Positions 1 through 6,868 of a stretch of 11,277 nt of DNA are shown in pieces (position 1 is the first letter of the stretch; every line of letters begins with the position of its first letter). A program made the translations under genes and the position numbers. The notes beneath the pieces were generated by a model, which saw only the letters and a program-made list of their open reading frames with translations, ran no database searches and had not been told where the DNA came from. The stretch comes from Desulfobacterales bacterium (lineage in GTDB: Bacteria > Desulfobacterota > Desulfobacteria > Desulfobacterales > UBA11574): assembly GCA_030145595.1 (NCBI GenBank), contig JAQYVG010000106.1, positions 1 through 11,277 on the forward strand, read 5' to 3'.

Positions 1-21
1 AAAGATCGAGTAAATACAGAG

Positions 22-53
22 AGCCTCTTCCTTACACAGGGAGAGGCTTTTTT
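22..53 (+). terminator. Rho-independent terminator of an upstream gene
   Basis: A 10-bp stem (22-31 pairing with 39-48, one G-U pair at 29/41) closes a 7-nt loop, TTACACA. It is followed by six T residues (48-53). This is the classic intrinsic terminator layout on the + strand. The reverse strand has no T-run, so it is unlikely to be bidirectional. It presumably ends a transcript whose gene lies left of the window, which would make the dikinase gene at 299 the start of a separate unit. Confidence 0.85.
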
Positions 54-117
54 ACTTGCAGCAACCGCAGTGCTTTCAAACCTTTCTTAATCCACTTGAA
101 AATGTGAATAACGTCTG

Positions 118-194
118 GTACTCTTACCCTAATTGAGCGTAAACAAAACCGAGAACGATAATAACGTGTTTACGCTCAATTAGGGTCTTAGTAC
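118..194. repeat. 77-nt near-perfect inverted repeat
   Basis: The arms at 126-145 and 167-186 are perfect 20-nt reverse complements around a 21-nt spacer. Beyond a symmetrical 3-nt mismatch (CTT on both sides), five more bases pair: GTACT at 118-122 with AGTAC at 190-194. The structure lies about 100 nt upstream of the dikinase gene. As RNA it would fold into a very stable hairpin, but no T-run follows, so it does not look like a terminator. It could be a MITE or REP-like repeat, a paired operator, or a leader-RNA structure. Its copy number cannot be judged from one window. Confidence 0.8.
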
Positions 195-212
195 GCTTTT
201 CGTATGCTCGGT

Positions 213-255
213 GACATATTTTATGTCAGGACACCTGTTCATGTAATTCGGGACA
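213..255. other. Cluster of short GACA/TGTC palindromes
   Basis: GACATA-TTT-TATGTC (213-227) is followed at once by CAGG-ACA-CCTG (227-237), and another GGGACA occurs at 250-255. The cluster sits 45-85 nt upstream of the dikinase start. It could be an operator or the leftover end of an insertion sequence. I see no transposase and no matching partner end in the window, so neither reading is secure. Confidence 0.3.
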
Positions 256-287
256 TTTTAAGCGCCTTTTTCCGTTTTATCCTGGTT

Positions 288-292
288 AGGAG
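288..292 (+). promoter_or_regulatory. Ribosome binding site fixing the dikinase start
   Basis: AGGAG ends 6 nt before the ATG at 299 and only 3 nt before an in-frame TTG at 296. The spacing favours the ATG at 299. Confidence 0.75.
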
Positions 293-298
293 TGTTTG

Positions 299-3200
299 AT
301 GATCAAGTCAAGAGCTCTTGAGGTGAATATTGCCGATTATCACGTCGATGTGGCTATCGATGAGAAATATGCAGTTATTCAAGAAGTTATGTCCACGTAC
401 TACGGCCTGACCGAAGGATTGAACACTTTCTTAAAAGAGCTTTCGCACCCTTATAAAAACTGGCAGTTTATCGTGCAGGAAGCCAGAGGTTATTCCCTTA
501 ATTATTTTCATCTTCTAAAAAACCATCCCTTGGGTCCTGATGCGGCCGCCCTTTTCGTAGAGATATTTACCGGTGCCATCGACGCCGCCGCCGGCATTGA
601 AGTAAGAGCCGATGCTGTTGATAATTTTCTGCTCTTTCTTCAAAAAATCATCAAGGAATCCGGTTCCAGTATCGCAAAATTCAAGCCGGTCCTCGACAAT
701 TCCTTTGACAAAATCAGCAGCTATCAGGATGAAGATTTCTTTTTGTTTATTAAGAGCTTCTATCAAATAAAAAAACTGGCAGAAGCATTTTTCAACTGTT
801 CAGCGGGGATTGTTACAGACTACAAGTCACTTAATGCGCTTCTTATAAAATATTTCAAGCATGCATATGCATACTGGCTGAGTGAGGTAGATCCCCAGGA
901 CTGGTTTGCCAAAAAGGCTGGTGAGATTGATAAGGCGGAAATTCCCACCAATTTTTTTGATGATATATCCCACCGACAAACTCAATATTTAAAAGCGCAG
1001 CTTAAAGATATTGTACAATCTGAAAACAAGGCGTCCGCAGATGCCCTGCAAAGGCTCCTGGAACTGCCCGGGTACAACCAGTTTTTGGAAACTTACCGCG
1101 AAATTCCTCAAAGACTTCTTGATAAAGGTGCCGATAATGGTCGGGGCCACCGCTGGAAACTGATATTTCTTTTTCATATCATGAATATTTCCGGGTTGTC
1201 GATGATACACGAGGAAGCCTTAAGGGATATCAACAGAACCATGAGCTGGGTCATTGGAAATGAGGATTATCAGAATGTACAGCAGTTAATCCAAAAAACA
1301 TTTTCCATTTTAAAAGCCTACACCAGAGAATTTCCGGCTACGGCTTTAAATTGCGTCCTGAATATGGGCAAGGCGGTTTACAAAACCGATGACAGCGACC
1401 TTGTCAATTTTTTTATCGACTCGGTTATCGACCTGGGTTTTCAAGCACCGATGATAAGCGGCGTGGGCAACGACTGGCAAATAAAAGTCAATACCGCCCA
1501 TATTCTGAATATACGGATATGGCTGGAACTTATTGCACTCAACCCCACATGGTCTCCCCGGCTGCTTTCGTACCTGATCATTCATCTTTCGCTGTGCGGT
1601 GTTTTTATTAAAGATACCGACATTTTCCCCAGAGATATCACGCAATTTTTAAACAGCGGTATCGGAGCGGTATTTAACCTGGCCAAACAACTTGCACGCC
1701 TGTTCCCGGTTTATTTTAACGATATCGGTGCCGAAGGCCAATTGAGGGATATTTCGACACGTATTGACGAAATATCCCATCGCAAAGACTTGCTTATCCA
1801 TTTTTTACGAAAACAGAGTCACGTTGAAAGCAGCAATCTGATCATCGACTTTATGGAGGCAACTCTAAATTTTTGGAAAACCGGGGACAAAGGCCTGATC
1901 GAGCCGTTTGTCCCTCCCGATATCTTTGTCCAAATCGATGCTAAGGGGCCTTACATCGACGGTGTTCACCGGGCCATGTCATTTTTAAACACCCAAGGAC
2001 TCTCTTTGCCGCAAGGCCTTATTACCATCAAAGAAGAGCAGGTCAAGCACCTGTTAGAGGGTATTTCAGGTGTATCGGAAATAGACCTGGAAAGGGTTTG
2101 TCTGGCGACATCTTTTTACAAACTTTTGTATCAGAAATACTATTTCGATTTTGTCGAGATTGACAATTATATTGCCCCGCTCCAGGCCGAAGCTTTTCCC
2201 GATCTGGGCCGGTTGAAAGCTGCCCTGGCCGAACCTGATCTAAAGAAAAAGATTCGCTTGTTGCTCGATTACCTGGAACAGTTAAAGGATTTAATCCTGT
2301 CTGACCAATCATATGAAATCAAGGAAGACATTTATCAAAAAAGACATTTTACCGTGGATATACCTTCCATGTATGGAAGTTACCACGAAATGAAATTTGA
2401 CGCCCTGGGACTTACGTTTAGAATCGAATCTTTGGTCAATGTTCTTTTTGAAAAGCTTGTCGAAGATATCGATCTGAGCCTGATAACCAAAGCCACCTTT
2501 TTTCAGATCTACGATTGGCTGCGGCTGTTTGACAAGGCCCTGAAATTAGACGGTATTTCACTGGTTGAGATGGAGCGCCAGCTGGATCTGTTAGGCCATT
2601 CATTAAAGCTCAAGGGCTTCAGCTTTACCCAGTATCTTGATATATTCAAAGGTTTTGTCCGGGCCGAAAAAAATATCATTAATGACCACTTTCACAATAT
2701 TCACGAAGAGAACTTAACCCGGATTCTTTCGCAGATAGAGGTCGATCAGATTCTGCCGAAATATCTTTCCCAGGACGGCTCATTCGATCACGAAAAGCTG
2801 ATGCACAGGGTCACGGAGATTTTTTTCAGAGAGCGCATCGCTCTGTCACTGGGCCTGCAGCAGTTGGACCGGTTTTTAAGCCGCATACTGCAAACCCTTT
2901 TTCACCAGGCCGACAAGCTCCCCGGCAACAAGCTCCAGTTGCTTTTAAATTATGATCCCCAGCGAATAATGACGTCGCTGGACCAGCCCGGCGAATGGGT
3001 TGCCGACATCATTCATTTGGGCAGCAAAGGGCTCAACATGATCAAACTGAAAAGTTACGGCATGCCTGTGCCGCCGGGCTTTATTATAACTACCGAAGCT
3101 TTCCGCTACAGAAAGATTATTGACAGTTACCCGCCGGCCGAGCAAAATTTCAAGGAGCAAATCGCTCATCGAATAGCAGAGCTGGAAAAGCTTACCAACA

Positions 3201-4480
3201 AAGAGTTCGGAAATCCTAAAAATCCGATGCTGCTTTCCGTCAGAAGCGGGTCCGCCATTTCGCAACCGGGAATGATGGACACCTTCCTCAACGTAGGCAT
3301 CAACGAAGATATCGCCGCCAGCATCGCTGCCCGTACCGGCAACACCTGGTTTGCCTGGGACAGCTATCGGCGCTTTTTGCAGGGTTACGGCATGTCGTTC
3401 GGTCTTGAAAGAGATGTTTTTGATGCCATCATCAGCGAATTCAAGCAGCAAGCGGGCATTCCATTTAAAAAAGGGTTTACCGGCCGGCAGATGCAACAGG
3501 TGGCCTTGAGCTATAAGGCCAGGATAAAGGAAGAGGGGATTGAGATTATCGAAAATCCTTTCGATCAGCTCCTGATTGCCATCAAAAAAGTTTTTGATTC
3601 CTGGCAATCATCCAAAGCAAAAACCTACCGGAACATCATGGGTATATCCGATGACTGGGGCACGGCGGTGACGTTGCAGGAGATGGTCTTTGGCAATATT
3701 TCACAACAATCCGGCACCGGTGTGTTCTTTACCCATAACCCCAGATGGGCCGGAGATATTTTGAAGCTGTGGGGTGATTTTACCCTTGAAAATCAAGGTG
3801 AAGATGTGGTTTCCGGGCTGGTTAAGACGCTGCCGATTTCGATCATGCAGCAAGAAGTCGAAATGCGGGACACGGAAATAATCCTTGAAACCCATTTCCC
3901 TGAAATTTATATGACCATGAAAGCATGGGCCCAAGAGCTGATTTATGAAAAGGGGTGGAGCCCGCAGGAGATAGAGTTTACCTTTGAGAGCCCTTTCAAA
4001 AAAGATCTGTATCTGCTTCAGGGACGCGACATGTCCATGAGAGAGCGCAAAAAGGTTTTTACGTTTGATCTTGACGGTAAAACAAAAGAGAGTCTTTTAG
4101 GGCACGGTATCGGTGTCAGCGGCGGTGCGATGAGCGGGCGCATCGTTTTCAGTCTGCAGGAAATCGATAAATGGAGGACCCAAGAGCCTGACACGTCCCT
4201 TATTCTTGTCAGGGGGGATACCGTTCCAGATGATATCCGGGAAATATATGCAGCCGACGGTCTTCTGACGGCAAGGGGCGGAGTAACTTCCCATGCCGCT
4301 GTTGTGGCCCACAGGCTTGGCAAAACCTGTGTGGTCGGTTGCGGAAACCTTATCTGCAATGAAGCGGCGAAAAAGTGCAAGTTCGACCAGGCGCTGTTTA
4401 AATCCGGTGACCATCTCAGCATTGACGGCCGGGAAGGGTCGGTTTATAAAGGTTTCATTAAGATCAAAAGGGAGAATTAA
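299..4480 (+). CDS. PPDK-type dikinase-like protein with a large unknown N-terminal region and no PEP barrel
   Basis: This 1393-residue protein has no signal peptide and no clear membrane segment, so it is probably cytoplasmic. Residues about 902-1250 match the nucleotide-binding domain of pyruvate phosphate dikinase. They include K910 in LGSKGLN, R982 in SVRSGSA followed by QPGMMDT, the FAWDSYRRF stretch, QEMVFGN and ENQGEDVVSG. E1226, Q1241 and R1243 correspond to the ATP-site residues E, Q and R of PPDK. Residues about 1265-1385 are the swivelling phosphohistidine domain with GGVTSHAAVVAH, H1332 being the predicted phosphocarrier. PPDK normally continues into a PEP/pyruvate TIM barrel of about 350 residues; here the protein stops just after the swivel domain. 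The first 900 residues look largely helical, and I recognise no domain in them. ATP-dependent phosphorylation of His1332 is well supported; the final acceptor is unknown. Rifampin phosphotransferase and glucan water dikinase are family precedents for swapped acceptor domains. The gene is followed 3 nt later by the GAPDH gene. Confidence 0.88.
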   Translation: MIKSRALEVNIADYHVDVAIDEKYAVIQEVMSTYYGLTEGLNTFLKELSHPYKNWQFIVQEARGYSLNYFHLLKNHPLGPDAAALFVEIFTGAIDAAAGIEVRADAVDNFLLFLQKIIKESGSSIAKFKPVLDNSFDKISSYQDEDFFLFIKSFYQIKKLAEAFFNCSAGIVTDYKSLNALLIKYFKHAYAYWLSEVDPQDWFAKKAGEIDKAEIPTNFFDDISHRQTQYLKAQLKDIVQSENKASADALQRLLELPGYNQFLETYREIPQRLLDKGADNGRGHRWKLIFLFHIMNISGLSMIHEEALRDINRTMSWVIGNEDYQNVQQLIQKTFSILKAYTREFPATALNCVLNMGKAVYKTDDSDLVNFFIDSVIDLGFQAPMISGVGNDWQIKVNTAHILNIRIWLELIALNPTWSPRLLSYLIIHLSLCGVFIKDTDIFPRDITQFLNSGIGAVFNLAKQLARLFPVYFNDIGAEGQLRDISTRIDEISHRKDLLIHFLRKQSHVESSNLIIDFMEATLNFWKTGDKGLIEPFVPPDIFVQIDAKGPYIDGVHRAMSFLNTQGLSLPQGLITIKEEQVKHLLEGISGVSEIDLERVCLATSFYKLLYQKYYFDFVEIDNYIAPLQAEAFPDLGRLKAALAEPDLKKKIRLLLDYLEQLKDLILSDQSYEIKEDIYQKRHFTVDIPSMYGSYHEMKFDALGLTFRIESLVNVLFEKLVEDIDLSLITKATFFQIYDWLRLFDKALKLDGISLVEMERQLDLLGHSLKLKGFSFTQYLDIFKGFVRAEKNIINDHFHNIHEENLTRILSQIEVDQILPKYLSQDGSFDHEKLMHRVTEIFFRERIALSLGLQQLDRFLSRILQTLFHQADKLPGNKLQLLLNYDPQRIMTSLDQPGEWVADIIHLGSKGLNMIKLKSYGMPVPPGFIITTEAFRYRKIIDSYPPAEQNFKEQIAHRIAELEKLTNKEFGNPKNPMLLSVRSGSAISQPGMMDTFLNVGINEDIAASIAARTGNTWFAWDSYRRFLQGYGMSFGLERDVFDAIISEFKQQAGIPFKKGFTGRQMQQVALSYKARIKEEGIEIIENPFDQLLIAIKKVFDSWQSSKAKTYRNIMGISDDWGTAVTLQEMVFGNISQQSGTGVFFTHNPRWAGDILKLWGDFTLENQGEDVVSGLVKTLPISIMQQEVEMRDTEIILETHFPEIYMTMKAWAQELIYEKGWSPQEIEFTFESPFKKDLYLLQGRDMSMRERKKVFTFDLDGKTKESLLGHGIGVSGGAMSGRIVFSLQEIDKWRTQEPDTSLILVRGDTVPDDIREIYAADGLLTARGGVTSHAAVVAHRLGKTCVVGCGNLICNEAAKKCKFDQALFKSGDHLSIDGREGSVYKGFIKIKREN

Positions 4481-4483
4481 GAT

Positions 4484-5740
4484 ATGACTGCTGGAAGCGG
4501 AAAAGGGATGAAGCTTGGTATCAACGGATTGGGCAGAATAGGCAAGCTCGCGGTCTGGCACCATGTAGGGCGCAAGTATTTTGATGAAATTGTCGTAAAT
4601 ATCGGGCGAGAGGCCGGAACATCTCTGGCCGATATTGCTCACTACCTGGAAAGGGATTCAACCTACGGTTCGCTTCAGGGATTTCTTTACGGTTACAAGT
4701 CAGCTCCGTTAATTAGTGCTTTGGATGAAGCGAGCGGCACTATGACCATTGATGGTGTTAAAGTCCGGTTCCTGCGATCATTTAGAAATCCGGTCCAGTT
4801 AGATTGGAGGGGCCACGGCGTAAAAATAGTCGTCGATACAACGGGACAGTTTTTGGACCCCACCTTGTCGCCGGATTATCCCGGAGGATCGTTGCGCGGA
4901 CATCTCGAGTTAGGCGCTGAAAAAGTTATTGTTTCGGCACCGTTTAAGATAAAAGACAAAAGTAAGCCCATGCCGAAGGATTCAGTAACAACCATTATGG
5001 GTATCAATGAAAACGACTATGATCCCAGACTTCACAAGCTAATATCGGGCGCTTCCTGCACAACTACATGCCTGGCTCACATGATTAAGCCGTTAATCAA
5101 TTTTTTCGGTCCCAAAAAGATACTATCCGCTTCCATGGCTACGATTCATGCCGTGACAGGCTCACAAGAAGTTCTGGACCGGCTTCCACAATCGGGCGCA
5201 AAAGATCTCAGGAAAAACAGGAGCGTCATGAACAACATTATTCTGACTACAACCGGAGCCGCCAACGCATTGAGACTGGTCATTCCGGAGATGGAAGAGA
5301 TCGCCTTCATTGCAGAATCGGTCAGGATTCCCACCGCTACAGGGTCTCTAATTATTCTTGTTTTGAACCTTCAAGAGGAACTGACAGGAAAATTTGTGGA
5401 TCGTAATATTATCGGACGAATATACAGTCAAGCGGCATCCGACGATCCTAATGGCTATCTCATATATACCGAAAAACAGAATGTTTCAGGAGATATCATA
5501 GGATTGCCCAAAGCTGCCGCCGTCATTGAGGGTCATGTAACCCATACGCGAACAGCCGAGGTAACCATAGACCTGGGAAATGTGCCGGGAATCGAAAAAG
5601 ATATTATATCGTCGTTACAGGATGCCGTTGTGCGGGTGCCGGTAACCCAGGCCGTTATCTACGGCTGGTATGACAATGAAATGGGAAGTTATGGGAACAT
5701 CCTCGGCGACCGCACGGTTACCATAGCTGAAGACATGTGA
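4484..5740 (+). CDS. gap: Divergent, long glyceraldehyde-3-phosphate dehydrogenase
   Basis: GAPDH interconverts glyceraldehyde 3-phosphate and 1,3-bisphosphoglycerate in glycolysis and gluconeogenesis. The Rossmann start GINGLGRIGK (residues 12-21), catalytic C192 in SGASCTTTC, H222 in ATIHAVTG, R281 in SVRIPTATG and the C-terminal WYDNEMGSYGN all identify the family. The protein is about 80 residues longer than usual (about 335), with extra sequence mainly between the NAD-binding core and the catalytic Cys. Three motifs differ from the usual ones: SNASCTTNC is SGASCTTTC, WYDNEWGYSN is WYDNEMGSYGN, and the coenzyme-loop Asp (normally VND) is I40 followed by G41 and R42. Loss of that Asp with a nearby Arg suggests NADP use or relaxed specificity; this is inference. 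A GGGAG at 4470-4474, 9 nt upstream, supports the ATG at 4484; an ATG at 4508 is the alternative. Only 3 nt separate it from the dikinase stop, so the two are probably cotranscribed and translationally coupled. Confidence 0.87.
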   Translation: MTAGSGKGMKLGINGLGRIGKLAVWHHVGRKYFDEIVVNIGREAGTSLADIAHYLERDSTYGSLQGFLYGYKSAPLISALDEASGTMTIDGVKVRFLRSFRNPVQLDWRGHGVKIVVDTTGQFLDPTLSPDYPGGSLRGHLELGAEKVIVSAPFKIKDKSKPMPKDSVTTIMGINENDYDPRLHKLISGASCTTTCLAHMIKPLINFFGPKKILSASMATIHAVTGSQEVLDRLPQSGAKDLRKNRSVMNNIILTTTGAANALRLVIPEMEEIAFIAESVRIPTATGSLIILVLNLQEELTGKFVDRNIIGRIYSQAASDDPNGYLIYTEKQNVSGDIIGLPKAAAVIEGHVTHTRTAEVTIDLGNVPGIEKDIISSLQDAVVRVPVTQAVIYGWYDNEMGSYGNILGDRTVTIAEDM

Positions 5741-5815
5741 GGTGCTACTTAGTGTCTATCCACGAATCCAACTCCCCCCATATCTAATTTTAATTTAATT
5801 CTCCTCTGTTTGTCA

Positions 5816-5836
5816 GAACTGTTCGCAGGTCTTTTT
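5816..5836 (+). terminator. Probable intrinsic terminator after the GAPDH gene
   Basis: GAACTG (5816-5821) and CAGGTC (5826-5831) pair around a TTCG tetraloop, with one A-G mismatch. Five T residues follow (5832-5836). The stem is short, but the stable tetraloop and T-run fit a terminator for the dikinase-gap unit, just before the qrc promoter region. Confidence 0.55.
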
Positions 5837-5862
5837 ATAGGGCTGCGGAGGTAGGAATTTAC

Positions 5863-5891
5863 TTGACAAAAATTGGCTCTGTATATACAAA
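5863..5891 (+). promoter_or_regulatory. Candidate sigma-70 promoter for the qrc operon
   Basis: A perfect -35 hexamer TTGACA (5863-5868) precedes an AT-rich stretch. Possible -10 hexamers are TATACA at 5884 (15-nt spacer) or TACAAA at 5886 (17-nt spacer). Transcription would begin near 5895-5900, leaving a leader of about 70 nt before qrcA. The gap 5741-5968 otherwise holds only the terminator and no gene. Confidence 0.55.
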
Positions 5892-5968
5892 ACGCAAGTT
5901 ATTTATTACGTGCGATCCGCGAGGTTTTCGCAAAATGAAACCATCAATTACAGCTTGACGGAGTTTTC

Positions 5969-6772
5969 ATGAGTATATCAGATGATAATGCTAAACAGAT
6001 ATCCCCAGAAGCTGACGGCGATGATGCCGCAGCACCATCTTCGGAAATAAAAAACAAAGCACAGGGTAACGGGTCCGGTGGACCGGTTATCCTGTTCTTT
6101 ATATTAGGACTTGCGGTCAGTCTGATTTTAGGATGGGTCATTGCCCCGGAGCTGCTCTATTCGCAAAAAAAACAGCCCATCGATTATAATCATGCGCTGC
6201 ATGTAGCCGAAGTCACGGACGGCTGTGAAAGCTGTCATTTTTTCCGGGCGGACGGCACCTTTTCCGGAGTCCCCAAGCTGGAAATGTGCATTGATTGTCA
6301 TGAAGAGGTTCAGGGAGAAGACCCCAACGAGATCAAATTTGTCGAAGAGTATGTTGTTAAAGAGAGAGAGGTCCCGTGGCTGATATACTCAAGGCAGCCT
6401 GACTGCGTATTCTTTTCCCATGCCGCCCACATCAAGGGCGCCAAGATGGATTGCGTCACCTGCCACGGTCATATCGGCGAGTCCGAAACTTCCAGGGTCT
6501 ACGAGGAGAACCGGATTACCGGTTACAGCCGGGACATCTGGGGAAAAAACATTGCCGGTTTCAAGAAGAACAGCTGGGATCGGATGAAAATGGATGATTG
6601 TGCTGAATGCCACCAAAAAGAGTACACTGTTCAAAGAACAGACGTTAAAACACCCATCAAGAGGCTGTTAGATAATTTTATAGCCGTATCCTTTCCGGGC
6701 ATGGAAGCGCCCGCCGGTATCGGTGACAGTGTTCAGACGCAAAGAGATGCTTGTTTTGTATGCCACAAATAA
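5969..6772 (+). CDS. qrcA: QrcA, membrane-anchored multihaem cytochrome c subunit of Qrc
   Basis: This 267-residue protein is the haem subunit that should accept electrons from type I cytochrome c3 in the periplasm. A hydrophilic N-terminus of about 38 residues precedes one membrane segment (about 39-59), which leaves the rest in the periplasm. Five CXXCH haem sites start at C86, C107, C162, C211 and C262, the last almost at the C-terminus. Two HxxH pairs, N74-H75-A-L-H78 and S150-H151-A-A-H154, look like distal haem ligands as in the c3/c7 cytochromes. The Desulfovibrio protein is described as hexahaem; the related ActA of alternative complex III can be pentahaem. A Cys at 146, just before the second HxxH pair, is the only hint of an atypical sixth site. 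GACGGAG, 5 nt before the ATG, supports the start. The gene order with qrcBCD makes the assignment strong. Confidence 0.9.
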   Translation: MSISDDNAKQISPEADGDDAAAPSSEIKNKAQGNGSGGPVILFFILGLAVSLILGWVIAPELLYSQKKQPIDYNHALHVAEVTDGCESCHFFRADGTFSGVPKLEMCIDCHEEVQGEDPNEIKFVEEYVVKEREVPWLIYSRQPDCVFFSHAAHIKGAKMDCVTCHGHIGESETSRVYEENRITGYSRDIWGKNIAGFKKNSWDRMKMDDCAECHQKEYTVQRTDVKTPIKRLLDNFIAVSFPGMEAPAGIGDSVQTQRDACFVCHK

Positions 6773-6790
6773 AATCGCCGGGCGATTTTA
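6770..6790 (+). promoter_or_regulatory. Intercistronic stem-loop at the qrcA stop codon
   Basis: Positions 6770-6779 and 6781-6790 are perfect 10-nt reverse complements around a single central base, so about 8 bp can pair with a small loop. The stem begins on the TAA stop codon of qrcA. A mixed TTTTATTT follows rather than a clean T-run. It may protect the qrcA message or partly terminate transcription. The remainder of the 96-nt gap to qrcB is AT-rich, with AAGGA at 6856-6860 as ribosome binding site. Confidence 0.65.
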
Positions 6791-6868
6791 TTTAAAATAA
6801 TAGAGGTAATGGTTTAGTAAAAAGTCTCAAACGGCTTTTCAAACGTTTTAAGTTTAAGGATAGAATCG

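Noticed and set aside
118..194. Integron attC site
   Set aside because: The arms are nearly perfect, without the extrahelical bases, the RYYYAAC/GTTRRRY ends or a linked cassette gene expected of attC.
2945..3607. A 220-codon open frame on the minus strand inside the dikinase gene
   Set aside because: It lies entirely opposite the well-conserved PPDK nucleotide-binding domain and its product shows no recognisable motif, so it is a shadow frame.
4293..4487. A 64-codon + strand open frame bridging the end of the dikinase and the start of gap
   Set aside because: It is out of frame within the conserved phosphohistidine domain, and its translation has no coherent domain.
4097..4642. A 181-codon minus-strand open frame across the dikinase-gap junction
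   Set aside because: It overlaps two conserved genes on the opposite strand and encodes nothing recognisable.
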